Below are positions 8,353 through 16,806 of a stretch of DNA of 56,114 bases, one piece after another; position 1 is the first letter of the stretch, and every line of letters starts with the position of its first letter. A program made the position numbers and the translations under genes. Source of the stretch: Clostridiales bacterium GWF2_38_85 (lineage in GTDB: Bacteria > Bacillota > Clostridia > Oscillospirales > CAG-382); assembly GCA_001797275.1 (NCBI GenBank), contig MGOY01000040.1, forward strand, positions 1 through 56,114. Direction: 5' to 3'. The notes below the pieces were generated by a model. That model made no database searches. It saw only the letters and a list, made by a program, of their open reading frames with translations, and was not told the DNA's origin.

Positions 8353-8378
8353 ATCAGCACACCTTTCGGTGTGCTGAT
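8353..8378 (-). terminator. Terminator downstream of the 981-residue surface protein gene
   Basis: A perfect 11-bp stem ATCAGCACACC / GGTGTGCTGAT with a four-base loop is followed on the minus strand by TTTCTTTG. It ends transcription before the sigma factor promoter. Confidence 0.85.
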
Positions 8379-8404
8379 CGTTTTATAAAGTTATTAAATT
8401 ACTT

Positions 8405-8459
8405 TATACTAATCTCGATTTTCGATTAAAAACAATGTTTTATGAGAGATTGTTATTAT
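8405..8459. repeat. Family 3 palindromic repeat, short copy
   Basis: Begins TATACTAATC and ends in GAGAGATTGTTATTAT, matching the two ends of family 3 (TATACTAATT and GAGAAATAGTGTTATA). It abuts the stop codon of the 981-residue surface protein gene exactly, so the element edge lies at the gene end. Confidence 0.6.
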
Positions 8460-11405
8460 TTATGCGTGGCGTTTCTTTATAACAATAGCACAACCTGCTG
8501 CAATAACAAGTGCGAATATTGCTATTACAATATCTGCATCGCCTGTAATTGGAGTTGTATCGCTTGTATCATCGCTGACATCACTCTCAGCTTCGCTTTC
8601 AGCAGCGGGTTCAGCTGTGTTTGTGAAGGCTTCGAATTCAGAAATGAATACAAAGGACTGTGCTGTAGGAATGTTGCGTGTTGCAACGAGTTTGATATAA
8701 CGAGCTGTAATACCGACAGGGAGGTCGAGTATACAGTTGTAAGAAGCAAAGCCTTCTTCTGTTGCAAGTTCAGTCTCATATGTTCCGTCGCCGACATAGA
8801 AGAAATTCACGCCGTCAACAGATGCATAATATGAAACGCTAACAGGAGCGCCGATACCCCAGCCTAAGTGCAGATAACTGGAGTTCAGTTTTGCAATTCC
8901 TTCTTTAGCTTCGCCAAGATCGAAGATGATCTCATGTGAGTCAGCGCCTGAGAAACCAACCCAGTTAGCATCAGCGGGATCACCGGCAGCAAAAATACCA
9001 TCAGTAAGTTCTTTGCTGTCAGTATCCGGATAACTTGAGTTAAGTGTTGAAGGAACTACATAGGTTGCACCAAGAGCTATATTTTCAGGCTCGAGAGCAC
9101 CAAGGTCTGATGTATTTCCTAATTTGTAATAATCATTAGCTTCGTCAAGAGCATATCCGACTGCGATAAATGCATTGAATACATTTGTCTGAACAGCGGG
9201 ATCGCCTGACTTATATGAGAAGGATTTAACTATCGCGCCTGTTTCAAGGTTGATATTGTAAAGGTAAACGGGTGTATCAGCAACAAGAGCAGCAATAGCA
9301 TTGTGAGAATCAACTATTTGAGTAGTTATATGATTCTGTTTGAACTGCCAGCTGTACTGCCAGTCTGTTTCTGCTAACGCATCTTTTTGAGCTTGAGTTA
9401 ATCCTGCCCAAAGAGCAATATAATCATTACCTGTATTTGTTGTGTAAGCGAACTCATCATCCGCAAGTGTTAACGGAGCATTATCCATTGAACCGCCTGT
9501 AGGATTGAGAACTTCTTTAACAACATATGCACCGAGAGTTTCGTTGTATTTAAATACTACAACTCTCTTCCAAGCAAATGTGAACGAATCAACTGTTGAA
9601 AGCTCAATAACACCTGCGCCTTCAAGATCATCAGCTGTATCACCGACAGGATTGCATATTGTGGTTGTTCCTGCAGCAGCATCATTGATAGCAGTTACAT
9701 AAAGCTTCTGAACATTTGTATATGTGTAGACTTCCATTTCGCCAAGGAAGGTCCAACCGTGTGTTGCGTTCTTTACTACTGAGAATTTAACATAACGACC
9801 GCTGACAAGCTTTTCAGCTGATACATTATATTCGAATACATCATAAAAATCAGCAGCTTCATCACCAGTACCGCTTGCTTCTTGTTCATGATATACACCG
9901 GCAACATATGTGTAGTTTATACCATCATCGGAAACATATATATTGAGAGCCTGAGGAGCAAATATGCCAGCGTCGCCGCCGCCATAAGCGCTCATTGCGA
10001 AATCACCGAGGTTTGTGTACTGTGCACCAAGGTCTATAACGAAATCGTTAGTTGCACCAAGATATCCTGACCAAGCTGCATCTGTATAAGATAATGCTGT
10101 ATTAAGAAGTCCGTCTGTAAGCTCTTTGTTATCAGCATCCGGATAACCTGATGCAGGAGCAGGATTTGCAGTATAGGTTTTACCTGCTGCAATATTTTCG
10201 GAATAAGCGCCTTCTCTTACGAGAGCAGCACCGTAAGTTGTGTTACCAACTTCGGGAACGATTTCGATCTTTGCACCTGCTTCAAAGGTTTCAGCTTCCA
10301 TATCGATTTTGGAGAGCTTTAATAAATATCCTACCTGAACATCACCGGTTAAGAGTTTCTGGTACTTATTAGCATCAAGACCATCTGAATGAATTGTAAG
10401 AACAATACCACCTTCAGGAATTGTTATGCTTGCTGATGCACCGGGTGCATTGACTTTTTCGGTAACGACATATGCCTGTCTGGGAGCATCCCAAACTGCT
10501 ACAATCGAATTAGCCCAGTTGGGATTTCCGTTTGCTGCTGTAACTGCAGTGCCCAATGTTTCCGTGAAAATGGAAATATCACCGCCGGCAATTTTCTTGT
10601 TGAATGCATCAAGTGGTGCTTCAAGATAGAAATAACCGTTATCGGGTATTATCTTGTCATATCCGGCTGTGGTTTGATAAACAGCATTATCTGTTGACCA
10701 ACCGTGAATGTTAAGAGCATTGTAACCTTCGTCACCAGTGATAGTAGCTGAATCAACATATGCTGAATCAAGACCGGGTGCCGATGTTGTTAACCAAAAA
10801 CCGATGTTAGCAACACTGGTTACACCAAGAGCGCTATAAGGAATAAAAGATTCAAACTGACAGCTTGTATCTGTTTTGCTGCCTGACATTGTAACAGCAA
10901 CAGCACCGCCATCGCTTCTTAATAAAGAAACGGTACCATCTGCTGCAAAGTTGTAATCATAAAGATGTGAACGAGCAGCTGGAGTTGCCATATCTGTATC
11001 AAGCCATAAACGAACATTGGTTGCAGTTGTCTGGTAAGCGGGAGAAGCTTGTGCACCTGTATTGTTTACAGGAGCTTTATTGATTTTAACTGCAAGATAA
11101 AGGCCATTGGCATCCCATTTTAAATTGTAATCGAATGCTAGATCCGAAGGAGATTTTCCTTCAGCCCAGGGATTCTGCCAAAGACCGTTAGATCCGTTTA
11201 CTGTTTTCCAACCCTCTGTCCATGCAGCATCGGTAACAGCACTATCAATTGTCGGAGCGGTAGCTGCAGCAAGACCTGCATAGTAGTTTACGCCCGGAAT
11301 CGGAGCAACCGGATCCGCAGCGGAAACAAAGGTTGTTAACAAGCTCATAACCATGAGTATGCTCAGCATTACTGCAAAGCTTTTCTTAAAAGTGCTTGTT
11401 TTCAT
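8460..11405 (-). CDS. Large secreted protein with CBM9/DOMON-like and two discoidin-like domains, sorting-like tail
   Basis: The 981 residues begin with a signal peptide (about 1-30, ending FVSAA). A region at about 40-240 resembles the CBM9/DOMON-type beta-sandwich (FDYNLKWDANGLYLAVKI). Two F5/8 type C (discoidin) domains follow, about 400-560 and 775-930, each starting with ENIA.G.TY and containing KELTDG and ARYIKL/GRYVKF. The end has an acidic linker, TPITGD, a hydrophobic helix and KKRHA, the layout of a sortase sorting signal with a non-LPXTG motif. No catalytic domain is visible; it probably binds glycans or displays itself on the cell surface. It has its own strong promoter. Function is unknown beyond binding; no sortase is in the window. 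Confidence 0.8.
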   Translation of the reverse strand: MKTSTFKKSFAVMLSILMVMSLLTTFVSAADPVAPIPGVNYYAGLAAATAPTIDSAVTDAAWTEGWKTVNGSNGLWQNPWAEGKSPSDLAFDYNLKWDANGLYLAVKINKAPVNNTGAQASPAYQTTATNVRLWLDTDMATPAARSHLYDYNFAADGTVSLLRSDGGAVAVTMSGSKTDTSCQFESFIPYSALGVTSVANIGFWLTTSAPGLDSAYVDSATITGDEGYNALNIHGWSTDNAVYQTTAGYDKIIPDNGYFYLEAPLDAFNKKIAGGDISIFTETLGTAVTAANGNPNWANSIVAVWDAPRQAYVVTEKVNAPGASASITIPEGGIVLTIHSDGLDANKYQKLLTGDVQVGYLLKLSKIDMEAETFEAGAKIEIVPEVGNTTYGAALVREGAYSENIAAGKTYTANPAPASGYPDADNKELTDGLLNTALSYTDAAWSGYLGATNDFVIDLGAQYTNLGDFAMSAYGGGDAGIFAPQALNIYVSDDGINYTYVAGVYHEQEASGTGDEAADFYDVFEYNVSAEKLVSGRYVKFSVVKNATHGWTFLGEMEVYTYTNVQKLYVTAINDAAAGTTTICNPVGDTADDLEGAGVIELSTVDSFTFAWKRVVVFKYNETLGAYVVKEVLNPTGGSMDNAPLTLADDEFAYTTNTGNDYIALWAGLTQAQKDALAETDWQYSWQFKQNHITTQIVDSHNAIAALVADTPVYLYNINLETGAIVKSFSYKSGDPAVQTNVFNAFIAVGYALDEANDYYKLGNTSDLGALEPENIALGATYVVPSTLNSSYPDTDSKELTDGIFAAGDPADANWVGFSGADSHEIIFDLGEAKEGIAKLNSSYLHLGWGIGAPVSVSYYASVDGVNFFYVGDGTYETELATEEGFASYNCILDLPVGITARYIKLVATRNIPTAQSFVFISEFEAFTNTAEPAAESEAESDVSDDTSDTTPITGDADIVIAIFALVIAAGCAIVIKKRHA

Positions 11406-11479
11406 AGTGATATCCTTTCTGAAATAAATTAAATTCAGCTACATAAGTATTTTATAAATCTTTTTAAACACGAAAGTCA

Positions 11480-11497
11480 GCTGCATTGTAATGCAGC
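11480..11497 (-). promoter_or_regulatory. Hairpin in the leader of the 981-residue surface protein mRNA
   Basis: GCTGCAT and ATGCAGC form a perfect 7-bp stem around four bases, about 75 bases before the start codon. It could stabilise the mRNA 5' region of a highly expressed surface protein or be regulatory; no known riboswitch is recognised. Confidence 0.35.
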
Positions 11498-11557
11498 ATC
11501 ACAATTCTTATTTTAGAAAGAAATTTATAATATACTATATATAAACTTCATAAATTG

Positions 11558-11586
11558 ATTTTACCACAGTTTAAAGTACATGTCAA
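11558..11586 (-). promoter_or_regulatory. Strong sigma-A promoter for the 981-residue surface protein gene
   Basis: On the minus strand TTGACA (11581-11586), exactly 17 bases, then TAAAAT (11558-11563). The leader would be about 145 bases. The remaining gap 11406-11938 is AT-rich and contains a terminator and a family 3 repeat but no gene. Confidence 0.8.
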
Positions 11587-11796
11587 TATATGTTTATAAA
11601 AAATATATAAATACGAGCGAATTTTTTATTATATTTATGCGAAAATCAATAAATAATACAAACAAAATGTTTATATCTATTATATATATCTATTATATAT
11701 TTAAAATATAATAAATAACAGATTCATGTAATCAAGTAAATTGATTTTATTTGTTCATAAATTAAAGCAGTTGTTCATTGTTATACACAGAAATTT

Positions 11797-11830
11797 AAAA
11801 GCAGACATACAATTAAGTGATGTCTGCTTT
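11797..11830 (-). terminator. Terminator of the two-gene surface protein operon
   Basis: AAAAGCAGACAT pairs with ATGTCTGCTTT; on the minus strand the stem is followed by TTTTAAATTT. It lies downstream of the gene ending at 11939. Confidence 0.75.
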
Positions 11831-11860
11831 AAGTGTTGCATAATTTAATTTGTTATGCTC

Positions 11861-11959
11861 TATACTAATTCGATTTAATAACAGGTGTAAAATTTATGGT
11901 AACATCTTTGTTTTTTTGAAAAACACTATTTATTGTTTCTAATGAGAAATAGTGTTATA
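11861..11959. repeat. Family 3 palindromic repeat overlapping the end of a surface protein gene
   Basis: Starts TATACTAATTCGATTTA and ends GAGAAATAGTGTTATA; both ends closely match the copy at 49365-49472. The right end lies inside the coding sequence of the neighbouring minus-strand gene, where it encodes the last residues YNTISH and the stop. Confidence 0.7.
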
Positions 11960-12568
11960 TACTATTATAGAAGATATTGCAGAAACAGCTAATATGATTA
12001 TTGCAAATATCAGTGAATAATTACCGGTAATCGGAGTTTCTGTTCCGGATTCATCGCCGACTGAATTATCAGGAATATCATTTATGCTGTAAAGTCTGAG
12101 CTTTTCAAGTGCGACAGACCAGCTGACATCCCCGGTATCGGTCAGGATAACCTTAATATACTTTGAAGGCTGCTCAAGCTCAGCAGTTATCATGTAATTT
12201 ACCCAACCGCTTCCCGAAGGTTTTCCAAGAGTATATTCAAGTTGCTGCCATGAAACTCCATCGCTACTGGTCTCTAATACAATGGCTGTATTCATATCCG
12301 GATTGCTGCTTTCGAAAACTGCAATGAGTAATTCTATATAAGCAAGATCATCTAACTTCCAGATTACATAACCGTCATCATTTGTCTGCTTTGTTATACG
12401 GTTTGAATTTAATGAAGGGTTCTCGCTTTCAAAAAGAATATTACTTGATCTCGCCACACATTTTGTAGAATCAGTGAAGTCATCTTCAAATGTAACCTCG
12501 GCTGATACGTTAATGGCAAATAACATTATTAATATTACAAAAAGAAATACGGGAATAACTTTTTTCAT
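11939..12568 (-). CDS. Secreted beta-sandwich protein with damaged sorting-like tail
   Basis: The 209 residues have a signal peptide (about 1-23, ending INVSA), a single domain resembling a discoidin/jelly-roll sandwich (SSDGVSWQQLEYTL, PSKYIKVILTDTG), then ETPITGN and a hydrophobic helix. Unlike its two neighbours, which end in KKRHA and RKRA, this protein ends VYNTISH with no basic tail. Those last six residues and the stop are encoded by the right end of a family 3 repeat, so the original tail appears to have been replaced. It is the second gene of an operon, 34 bases after the first, with GGAGAG as ribosome site. Function unknown; cell-surface binding is likely. Confidence 0.75.
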   Translation of the reverse strand: MKKVIPVFLFVILIMLFAINVSAEVTFEDDFTDSTKCVARSSNILFESENPSLNSNRITKQTNDDGYVIWKLDDLAYIELLIAVFESSNPDMNTAIVLETSSDGVSWQQLEYTLGKPSGSGWVNYMITAELEQPSKYIKVILTDTGDVSWSVALEKLRLYSINDIPDNSVGDESGTETPITGNYSLIFAIIILAVSAISSIIVYNTISH

Positions 12569-12602
12569 TCTTCTCTCCGTAACGGCTTATTTTATAATTA
12601 TG

Positions 12603-13322
12603 TTAGGCTCTTTTTCTAGATATAACAACAAGACCTGCTGCTGAAACAGCAACAATCGCAAGGAATATTGCTATGTCGTCGCTTGTATTCGGAGGTGTTG
12701 TTTCGGGTTGGGATTCAACAGGAGCTTCGGATGTATACTGTATAACCTGGATCTCAGAGCAGAATACCATGTTCATGTCGCCATTAGTTATAACTGTTTT
12801 AACATATCTGCCGGAAACAGCATCGTCAAGAAGCAGCTCAACGGTATTATAGGTTGCTGTCGCATCGTCAACAGTTCCGGTAACAGCTCCGACACCGGCG
12901 CTAGTAAAATCTGTTCCGTTATCTGATACAAAAAATTCGACCTTTGATGGGAGATCAATACCTACAGATATAAAATTCTCTGTATGGAAGATAAAATCGG
13001 CAAGTCCGTCTGTAACGGCACCAAGATCGATTACTACTTCGTAATATAATTTTTCTTCTGCATCTTCTTGCGCACGGGATATCTGGAATCCGTACCATGA
13101 AGCATCATAACCGGGTTCTGTTGTGATTATGCCGTCGGTAAATTCAACATCACCGGTATCGACATAATTTGGGTTTTCAATATAGCCGCCGAATGCGGTA
13201 TAGGCTTTGCCTTGTGAAACTACAACTTTATTTAAGTCGCGGTCCACAGCTGCAATGGTTGATACTGCTGAGAGTGTGAACGCCAATACTATTGCCAGAG
13301 TCGCAAATAATAATTTCTTCAT
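12603..13322 (-). CDS. Secreted discoidin-like protein with sorting-like C terminus
   Basis: The 239 residues comprise a signal peptide (about 1-25), one F5/8 type C-like domain (KAYTAFGG, VEFTDGIITTEPG, WYGFQIS, YYEVVIDLG, SGRYVKTVI), a short proline/threonine linker, PNTSD, a hydrophobic helix and RKRA. The domain is similar to those in the 981-residue protein, so the block arose by duplication of a binding module. PNTSD is a degenerate version of the PxTG sorting motif, with serine in place of glycine. It is first in a two-gene operon with an excellent promoter and AAGGGG ribosome site. Ligand unknown; glycan or surface binding is inferred. Confidence 0.75.
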   Translation of the reverse strand: MKKLLFATLAIVLAFTLSAVSTIAAVDRDLNKVVVSQGKAYTAFGGYIENPNYVDTGDVEFTDGIITTEPGYDASWYGFQISRAQEDAEEKLYYEVVIDLGAVTDGLADFIFHTENFISVGIDLPSKVEFFVSDNGTDFTSAGVGAVTGTVDDATATYNTVELLLDDAVSGRYVKTVITNGDMNMVFCSEIQVIQYTSEAPVESQPETTPPNTSDDIAIFLAIVAVSAAGLVVISRKRA

Positions 13323-13369
13323 CTTTTTACCCCTTCCAAAATGTGGACATCATAATCCACTTCTATAAC

Positions 13370-13398
13370 ATTATATCATTTGTTAATTATTTTGTCAA
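13370..13398 (-). promoter_or_regulatory. Consensus sigma-A promoter for the surface protein operon
   Basis: On the minus strand TTGACA (13393-13398), 17 bases, TATAAT (13370-13375): a perfect match to the consensus, about 48 bases before the start of the first discoidin-like gene. High expression is expected. Confidence 0.87.
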
Positions 13399-13428
13399 TA
13401 TATTATCAATAAAAATGTTAATAAAATA

Positions 13429-13746
13429 TTATAAATTATCGGGGTTAGTATATTTGATCAATAAATCGGTGTTATCATCATCCGCAGCTTTATTTTTTCC
13501 TATGAATCCGCAAACGATACATTTGTGGGTTATGATATACCCTTTTTTAGGGTGTGGTATAACCGCGACAGGTCGCATCAACCCGCCGCAATTATTTGCC
13601 CTATCGCCTGGATTTACGTCAACATGCAAGGAATATAGGCACTTTGGGCAGTGATTTCTTGATGTATAACCTAATTGAGGAACTGTAGCCCCACAATTTT
13701 TACAGATAAACGTGTCATCGTTCTTCACAAATCTTTTAATTTTCAT
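13429..13746 (-). CDS. RNHCP domain protein (zinc-binding), unknown function
   Basis: The protein contains the family hallmark SRNHCPKCLYSLHVD followed by NPGDRANNCGGLMRP, plus CKNCGATVPQLG before it and HKCIVCGF near the end. The paired cysteines suggest zinc ribbons. I start it at 13746 (MKIKRF, 105 residues), which matches the usual start of the family; an upstream in-frame ATG at 13797 has a ribosome-site-like AAGGAA with no spacing. It is on the minus strand, upstream of the surface operon promoter and divergent from yqhQ. The biochemical role of RNHCP proteins is not established; some neighbours in other genomes are translation-related. Confidence 0.85.
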   Translation of the reverse strand: MKIKRFVKNDDTFICKNCGATVPQLGYTSRNHCPKCLYSLHVDVNPGDRANNCGGLMRPVAVIPHPKKGYIITHKCIVCGFIGKNKAADDDNTDLLIKYTNPDNL

Positions 13747-13963
13747 TATATGTCCCGTTTCTATACGTTTTCTATATAAATATGTTGATTTAAGCATTTC
13801 CTTCGTTATAAAATGAAAAATTTACAAAGAAGCTATTTACAAGACTTGATTATTTGTATTATAATACATTAGTTATCGAATTTCAATAGTAGCAGTAGAT
13901 TTATGAATTTTTAAATTTTGTTAAACGATAAACTAAAATTATATTTTCGAAGGGAAAAGGCTG

Positions 13964-14977
13964 ATGGCTAAAAAAATAATAAATCCCAGATTGAATGCAG
14001 TCGGCGGTCAGGCGGTTATTGAGGGAGTGATGATGAAGCATAAAGATAATTATGCGATAACAGTCAGAAAACCCGATGACAGCATTGATGTAAAAACTTA
14101 TAAGTTTTCAAGCATAAGAAAAAAGAGCAAAATTCTCAGGCTCCCTATTATAAGAGGATTCATGAATTTTATAGATATGATGATTCTTTCATACGGAACA
14201 TTGAACAAAGCAACAGAGATGCTTGGTATTGTCGAGGAAGAGGAAGGTAAATTTGAGAAATGGTTGAAAAAGAACTTCGGCGCATCAATTCTCGGATTTG
14301 TTATGGTTATTGCAACTATATTATCGCTTGTACTTGCGGCAGGAATGTTTATATTGCTTCCGACAGCAGCCGGCGGACTTATAAATTCACAGATTGAGCT
14401 TGGATGGAGCAGAGCGTTTGTTGAAGGTATTGTAAGGGTTATAATACTTGTTCTATACCTTTATTTCGTTTCGCTCATACCGGATATGAAGAGAGTATTC
14501 CAATATCACGGTGCGGAGCATAAAAGTGTATTCTGTTATGAAGCCGGAGTTGACATGACGGTTGAGAATTCAAAAACCTATAAACGCTTTCACCCGAGAT
14601 GCGGCACTTCGTTTTTGTTCGTTTTAATTATTGTTTCTGTTGTTGTTTCATCTTTTATACCATTTACGGATGTATGGCTCCGTACCGCAACAAAAATTCT
14701 CGTTTCACCGCTCATTATCGGCTTGGGTTATGAGTTTCTTATGTATGCAGGCAAGCATGATAATAAGTTGGTAAAAATACTTACAGCCCCAGGCCTCTGG
14801 ATGCAGAGAATAACAACAAAAGAGCCTGACGATAAAATGCTTGAGGTTGCTATAATCTCGCTAAAGAGTGCGATGCCGGATGAATTTACGAATTTCACAC
14901 CTCCGGTTTCGGAAGTAAGAGAAGCCGAGAATCTTGAAAATACAAATAATGAAGAAACAGTAAAGGACAGCGAATGA
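13964..14977 (+). CDS. yqhQ: DUF1385 membrane protein YqhQ
   Basis: YqhQ-type proteins are integral membrane proteins of unknown function, widespread in Firmicutes. The family signature is clear: GGQAVIEGVMMK near the start, LPIIRGFMNFIDMM, and FQYHGAEHKSVFCYEAG plus HPRCGTSFLFVL. Several membrane helices lie at about 115-145, 155-170, 215-235 and 240-255. The 337-residue length is typical; the last 35 residues are an acidic tail. AAGGGAAAAGG precedes the ATG. The stop overlaps the ATG of prmC, giving the common yqhQ-prmC arrangement. The conserved histidines and cysteine in HGAEHKSVFC and HPRCGT hint at metal binding, which is my inference. Confidence 0.92.
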   Translation: MAKKIINPRLNAVGGQAVIEGVMMKHKDNYAITVRKPDDSIDVKTYKFSSIRKKSKILRLPIIRGFMNFIDMMILSYGTLNKATEMLGIVEEEEGKFEKWLKKNFGASILGFVMVIATILSLVLAAGMFILLPTAAGGLINSQIELGWSRAFVEGIVRVIILVLYLYFVSLIPDMKRVFQYHGAEHKSVFCYEAGVDMTVENSKTYKRFHPRCGTSFLFVLIIVSVVVSSFIPFTDVWLRTATKILVSPLIIGLGYEFLMYAGKHDNKLVKILTAPGLWMQRITTKEPDDKMLEVAIISLKSAMPDEFTNFTPPVSEVREAENLENTNNEETVKDSE

Positions 14978-15807
14978 CAGTTCAGGTATTAAGAAAGAAG
15001 ACTAAACAAACCTTAATCGAATATTTAGTTGAGGATGCAGATATAATAGGCGATATTGTTACCGCTTCGGTGCTTGATGTAAGCAGAAGCGATATGTTGC
15101 TTGCACTTCAGAATGAAGTAACTGCGCAGCAAACCAAAGCTGCTTACGATATTGTGCAAAAGCTGATGACGGGCATGCCTATACAATATGTACTTGGAGA
15201 ATGCTATTTCTATGGCTTGCCCATAAAAATAGGCAAGGGTTGCTTTATACCCAGAAGCGATACCGAGCTGTTAGTAAACAATGCAATTAAAAGGCTGCTC
15301 AATGGCGGTAAATTTGCCGATATTTGTTCGGGTAGCGGCTGTATAAGCAAGGCTGTCGCAACACATCGTCCTGATGTAAAGGGTATAGCACTCGATTATT
15401 ATCCGAAGCCGCTTGAGTATTCGGCTATTAATCTTTCTGATTGCAGTAATGTTGAAGTCAAACATTTCGATGCACTTGATGAAGCTGAATATAAGGCTCT
15501 TGGTATACTTGATATGATAATATGCAATCCTCCATACATACCTACGGAGGATATTATCTTTTTAGATACCAATGTACAGTTCGAGCCCGAGACTGCTCTT
15601 GACGGCGGCGAAGGCGGGTTGAAGTTTTACAAAGCTGTAATAGAATACGGAAGTAAGCGCCTTAATGAAAACGGTATATTTTTATTTGAAGCAGGAATAA
15701 AACAAGCGGATGATGTTGAAGCACTGCTGCAGGAAAAAGGTTTCATAACCGAATCGATGAAGGACTTGGGCGGAATACTGCGTGTTGTTATCGGGACAAG
15801 GCAATGA
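14974..15807 (+). CDS. prmC: Release factor glutamine N5-methyltransferase
   Basis: PrmC methylates the glutamine of the GGQ motif in peptide chain release factors, improving termination. The 277 residues show the N-terminal helical domain, IPRSDTELLVN, the SAM-binding DICSGSGCISKAVA and the catalytic NPPYIP motif that recognises glutamine. The variant DICSGSGCI replaces the common DLGTGSG, a conservative change. ATG overlaps the yqhQ stop by four bases and its own TGA overlaps the start of the next methyltransferase gene, so the three genes are translated as one unit. Function is secure at family level. Confidence 0.94.
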   Translation: MTVQVLRKKTKQTLIEYLVEDADIIGDIVTASVLDVSRSDMLLALQNEVTAQQTKAAYDIVQKLMTGMPIQYVLGECYFYGLPIKIGKGCFIPRSDTELLVNNAIKRLLNGGKFADICSGSGCISKAVATHRPDVKGIALDYYPKPLEYSAINLSDCSNVEVKHFDALDEAEYKALGILDMIICNPPYIPTEDIIFLDTNVQFEPETALDGGEGGLKFYKAVIEYGSKRLNENGIFLFEAGIKQADDVEALLQEKGFITESMKDLGGILRVVIGTRQ

Positions 15808-16616
15808 ACGAAATTATAACATCAAGAAGTAATGAAAAGATTAAGGAAGTCGTAAAACTTCAGGATAAAAAATCGAGAAATTCGTCAGGGAAATTTCTTT
15901 TTGAAGGTATAAAGCTGGCTGAAGAGTATATAAATAAAATTGGTATTCCTGATATGATATATGTCCGTGAGGATGTTTTGAACAAGTATCAGCTTATAAA
16001 AAACCTTCCGTCAGAAAAAATAACTTGCGTTTCGACTTCGGTTTATGATAAGATAAGCAGTGAAAAATCTCCGCAAGGTATATTATGTGTTGCAGATTTT
16101 CTTCCTAACATCAAAAATTATGACGCTGACAACGACGGCGGGATAATACTCGAATCGATAAGAGATGCCGGAAACCTCGGAACTATGATCAGAACGGCAG
16201 CAGCGTTAGGCATCGGCAACATATATATGAGTGAAGATTGCGCCGATGTATACAACAGCAAAACACTACGCGCTGCAATGGGTGCGATTTTTACGGGAAA
16301 CCTGATAATATGCTGCGACCTCGCAGCAGTAATACAAAACATAAAGGCAAAAGGAAGTAAGGTTTATGCGGCAATGCCGAGAGGCGATGCTGCAGTACTT
16401 GGAAAAGATAGTATTGGAAAGAACGATGCCGTTGTTATCGGCAACGAAGGCGAAGGAATAAGCAAAAGAATATCCGAAATATGTGATGCATTGACCATAC
16501 TTATGGAAAACACAAGCGAAAGTCTCAATGCTGCAACTGCTGCGGCGATAATCATGTGGGAAATGAAAAAGACTTCAGATAATAGAGAAGATAGTATGAA
16601 ATTGTTTCACACTTAG
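15804..16616 (+). CDS. TrmH/SpoU-family RNA 2'-O-methyltransferase
   Basis: A SPOUT methyltransferase acting on ribosomal or transfer RNA ribose. The N-terminal substrate-binding domain (NEKIKEVVKLQDKKSRN, FLFEGIKLAEE) is followed by the knotted SAM domain with ESIRDAGNLGTMIRTA, VIGNEGEGISKRI and MENTSESLNAATAAAI, the three SpoU motifs. Asparagine and arginine in NLGTMIRTA are the typical active-site residues. The 270-residue length fits the RlmB/TrmH-like group of Firmicutes. Start overlaps the prmC stop. A family 1 repeat begins 15 bases after its stop. The exact nucleotide target cannot be told from sequence. Confidence 0.9.
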   Translation: MNEIITSRSNEKIKEVVKLQDKKSRNSSGKFLFEGIKLAEEYINKIGIPDMIYVREDVLNKYQLIKNLPSEKITCVSTSVYDKISSEKSPQGILCVADFLPNIKNYDADNDGGIILESIRDAGNLGTMIRTAAALGIGNIYMSEDCADVYNSKTLRAAMGAIFTGNLIICCDLAAVIQNIKAKGSKVYAAMPRGDAAVLGKDSIGKNDAVVIGNEGEGISKRISEICDALTILMENTSESLNAATAAAIIMWEMKKTSDNREDSMKLFHT

Positions 16617-16630
16617 CGTGAAAATTAAGC

Positions 16631-16735
16631 TATATAAAACTGATAAATGAATTACCTTAGCGATTTTGAAAAAGCCTTTTCTGTACGGCTTTTTCAGAAT
16701 CAATAATATCCTGATTCATTTGTTAGTTTAATATA
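16631..16735. repeat. Family 1 palindromic repeat (about 105 bp), copy A
   Basis: Left end TATATAAAACTGATAAATGA; the reverse complement of the right end reads TATATTAAACTAACAAATGA. The interior has a second stem (AAAAAGCC / GGCTTTTT). It lies between the SpoU methyltransferase gene and dprA and is flanked by the direct repeat TTGTTTCACACT at 16602-16613 and 16755-16766. No coding capacity. Confidence 0.85.
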
Positions 16736-16806
16736 ACATAGATAAAAAGATAACTTGTTTCACACTATATTGTGTGCGGCCGCTACGCGGCAGAATGTAG
16801 ATTAGT

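Noticed and set aside
8442-8834. A plus-strand cysteine-rich open frame of 130 residues
   Set aside because: It lies opposite the end of the 981-residue surface protein gene, has no ribosome site, and its unusual composition is the reverse reading of Thr/Ala/Ser codons.
12708-12926. Small open frames antisense to the discoidin-like genes
   Set aside because: Shadows of the minus-strand genes without start signals or conserved features.
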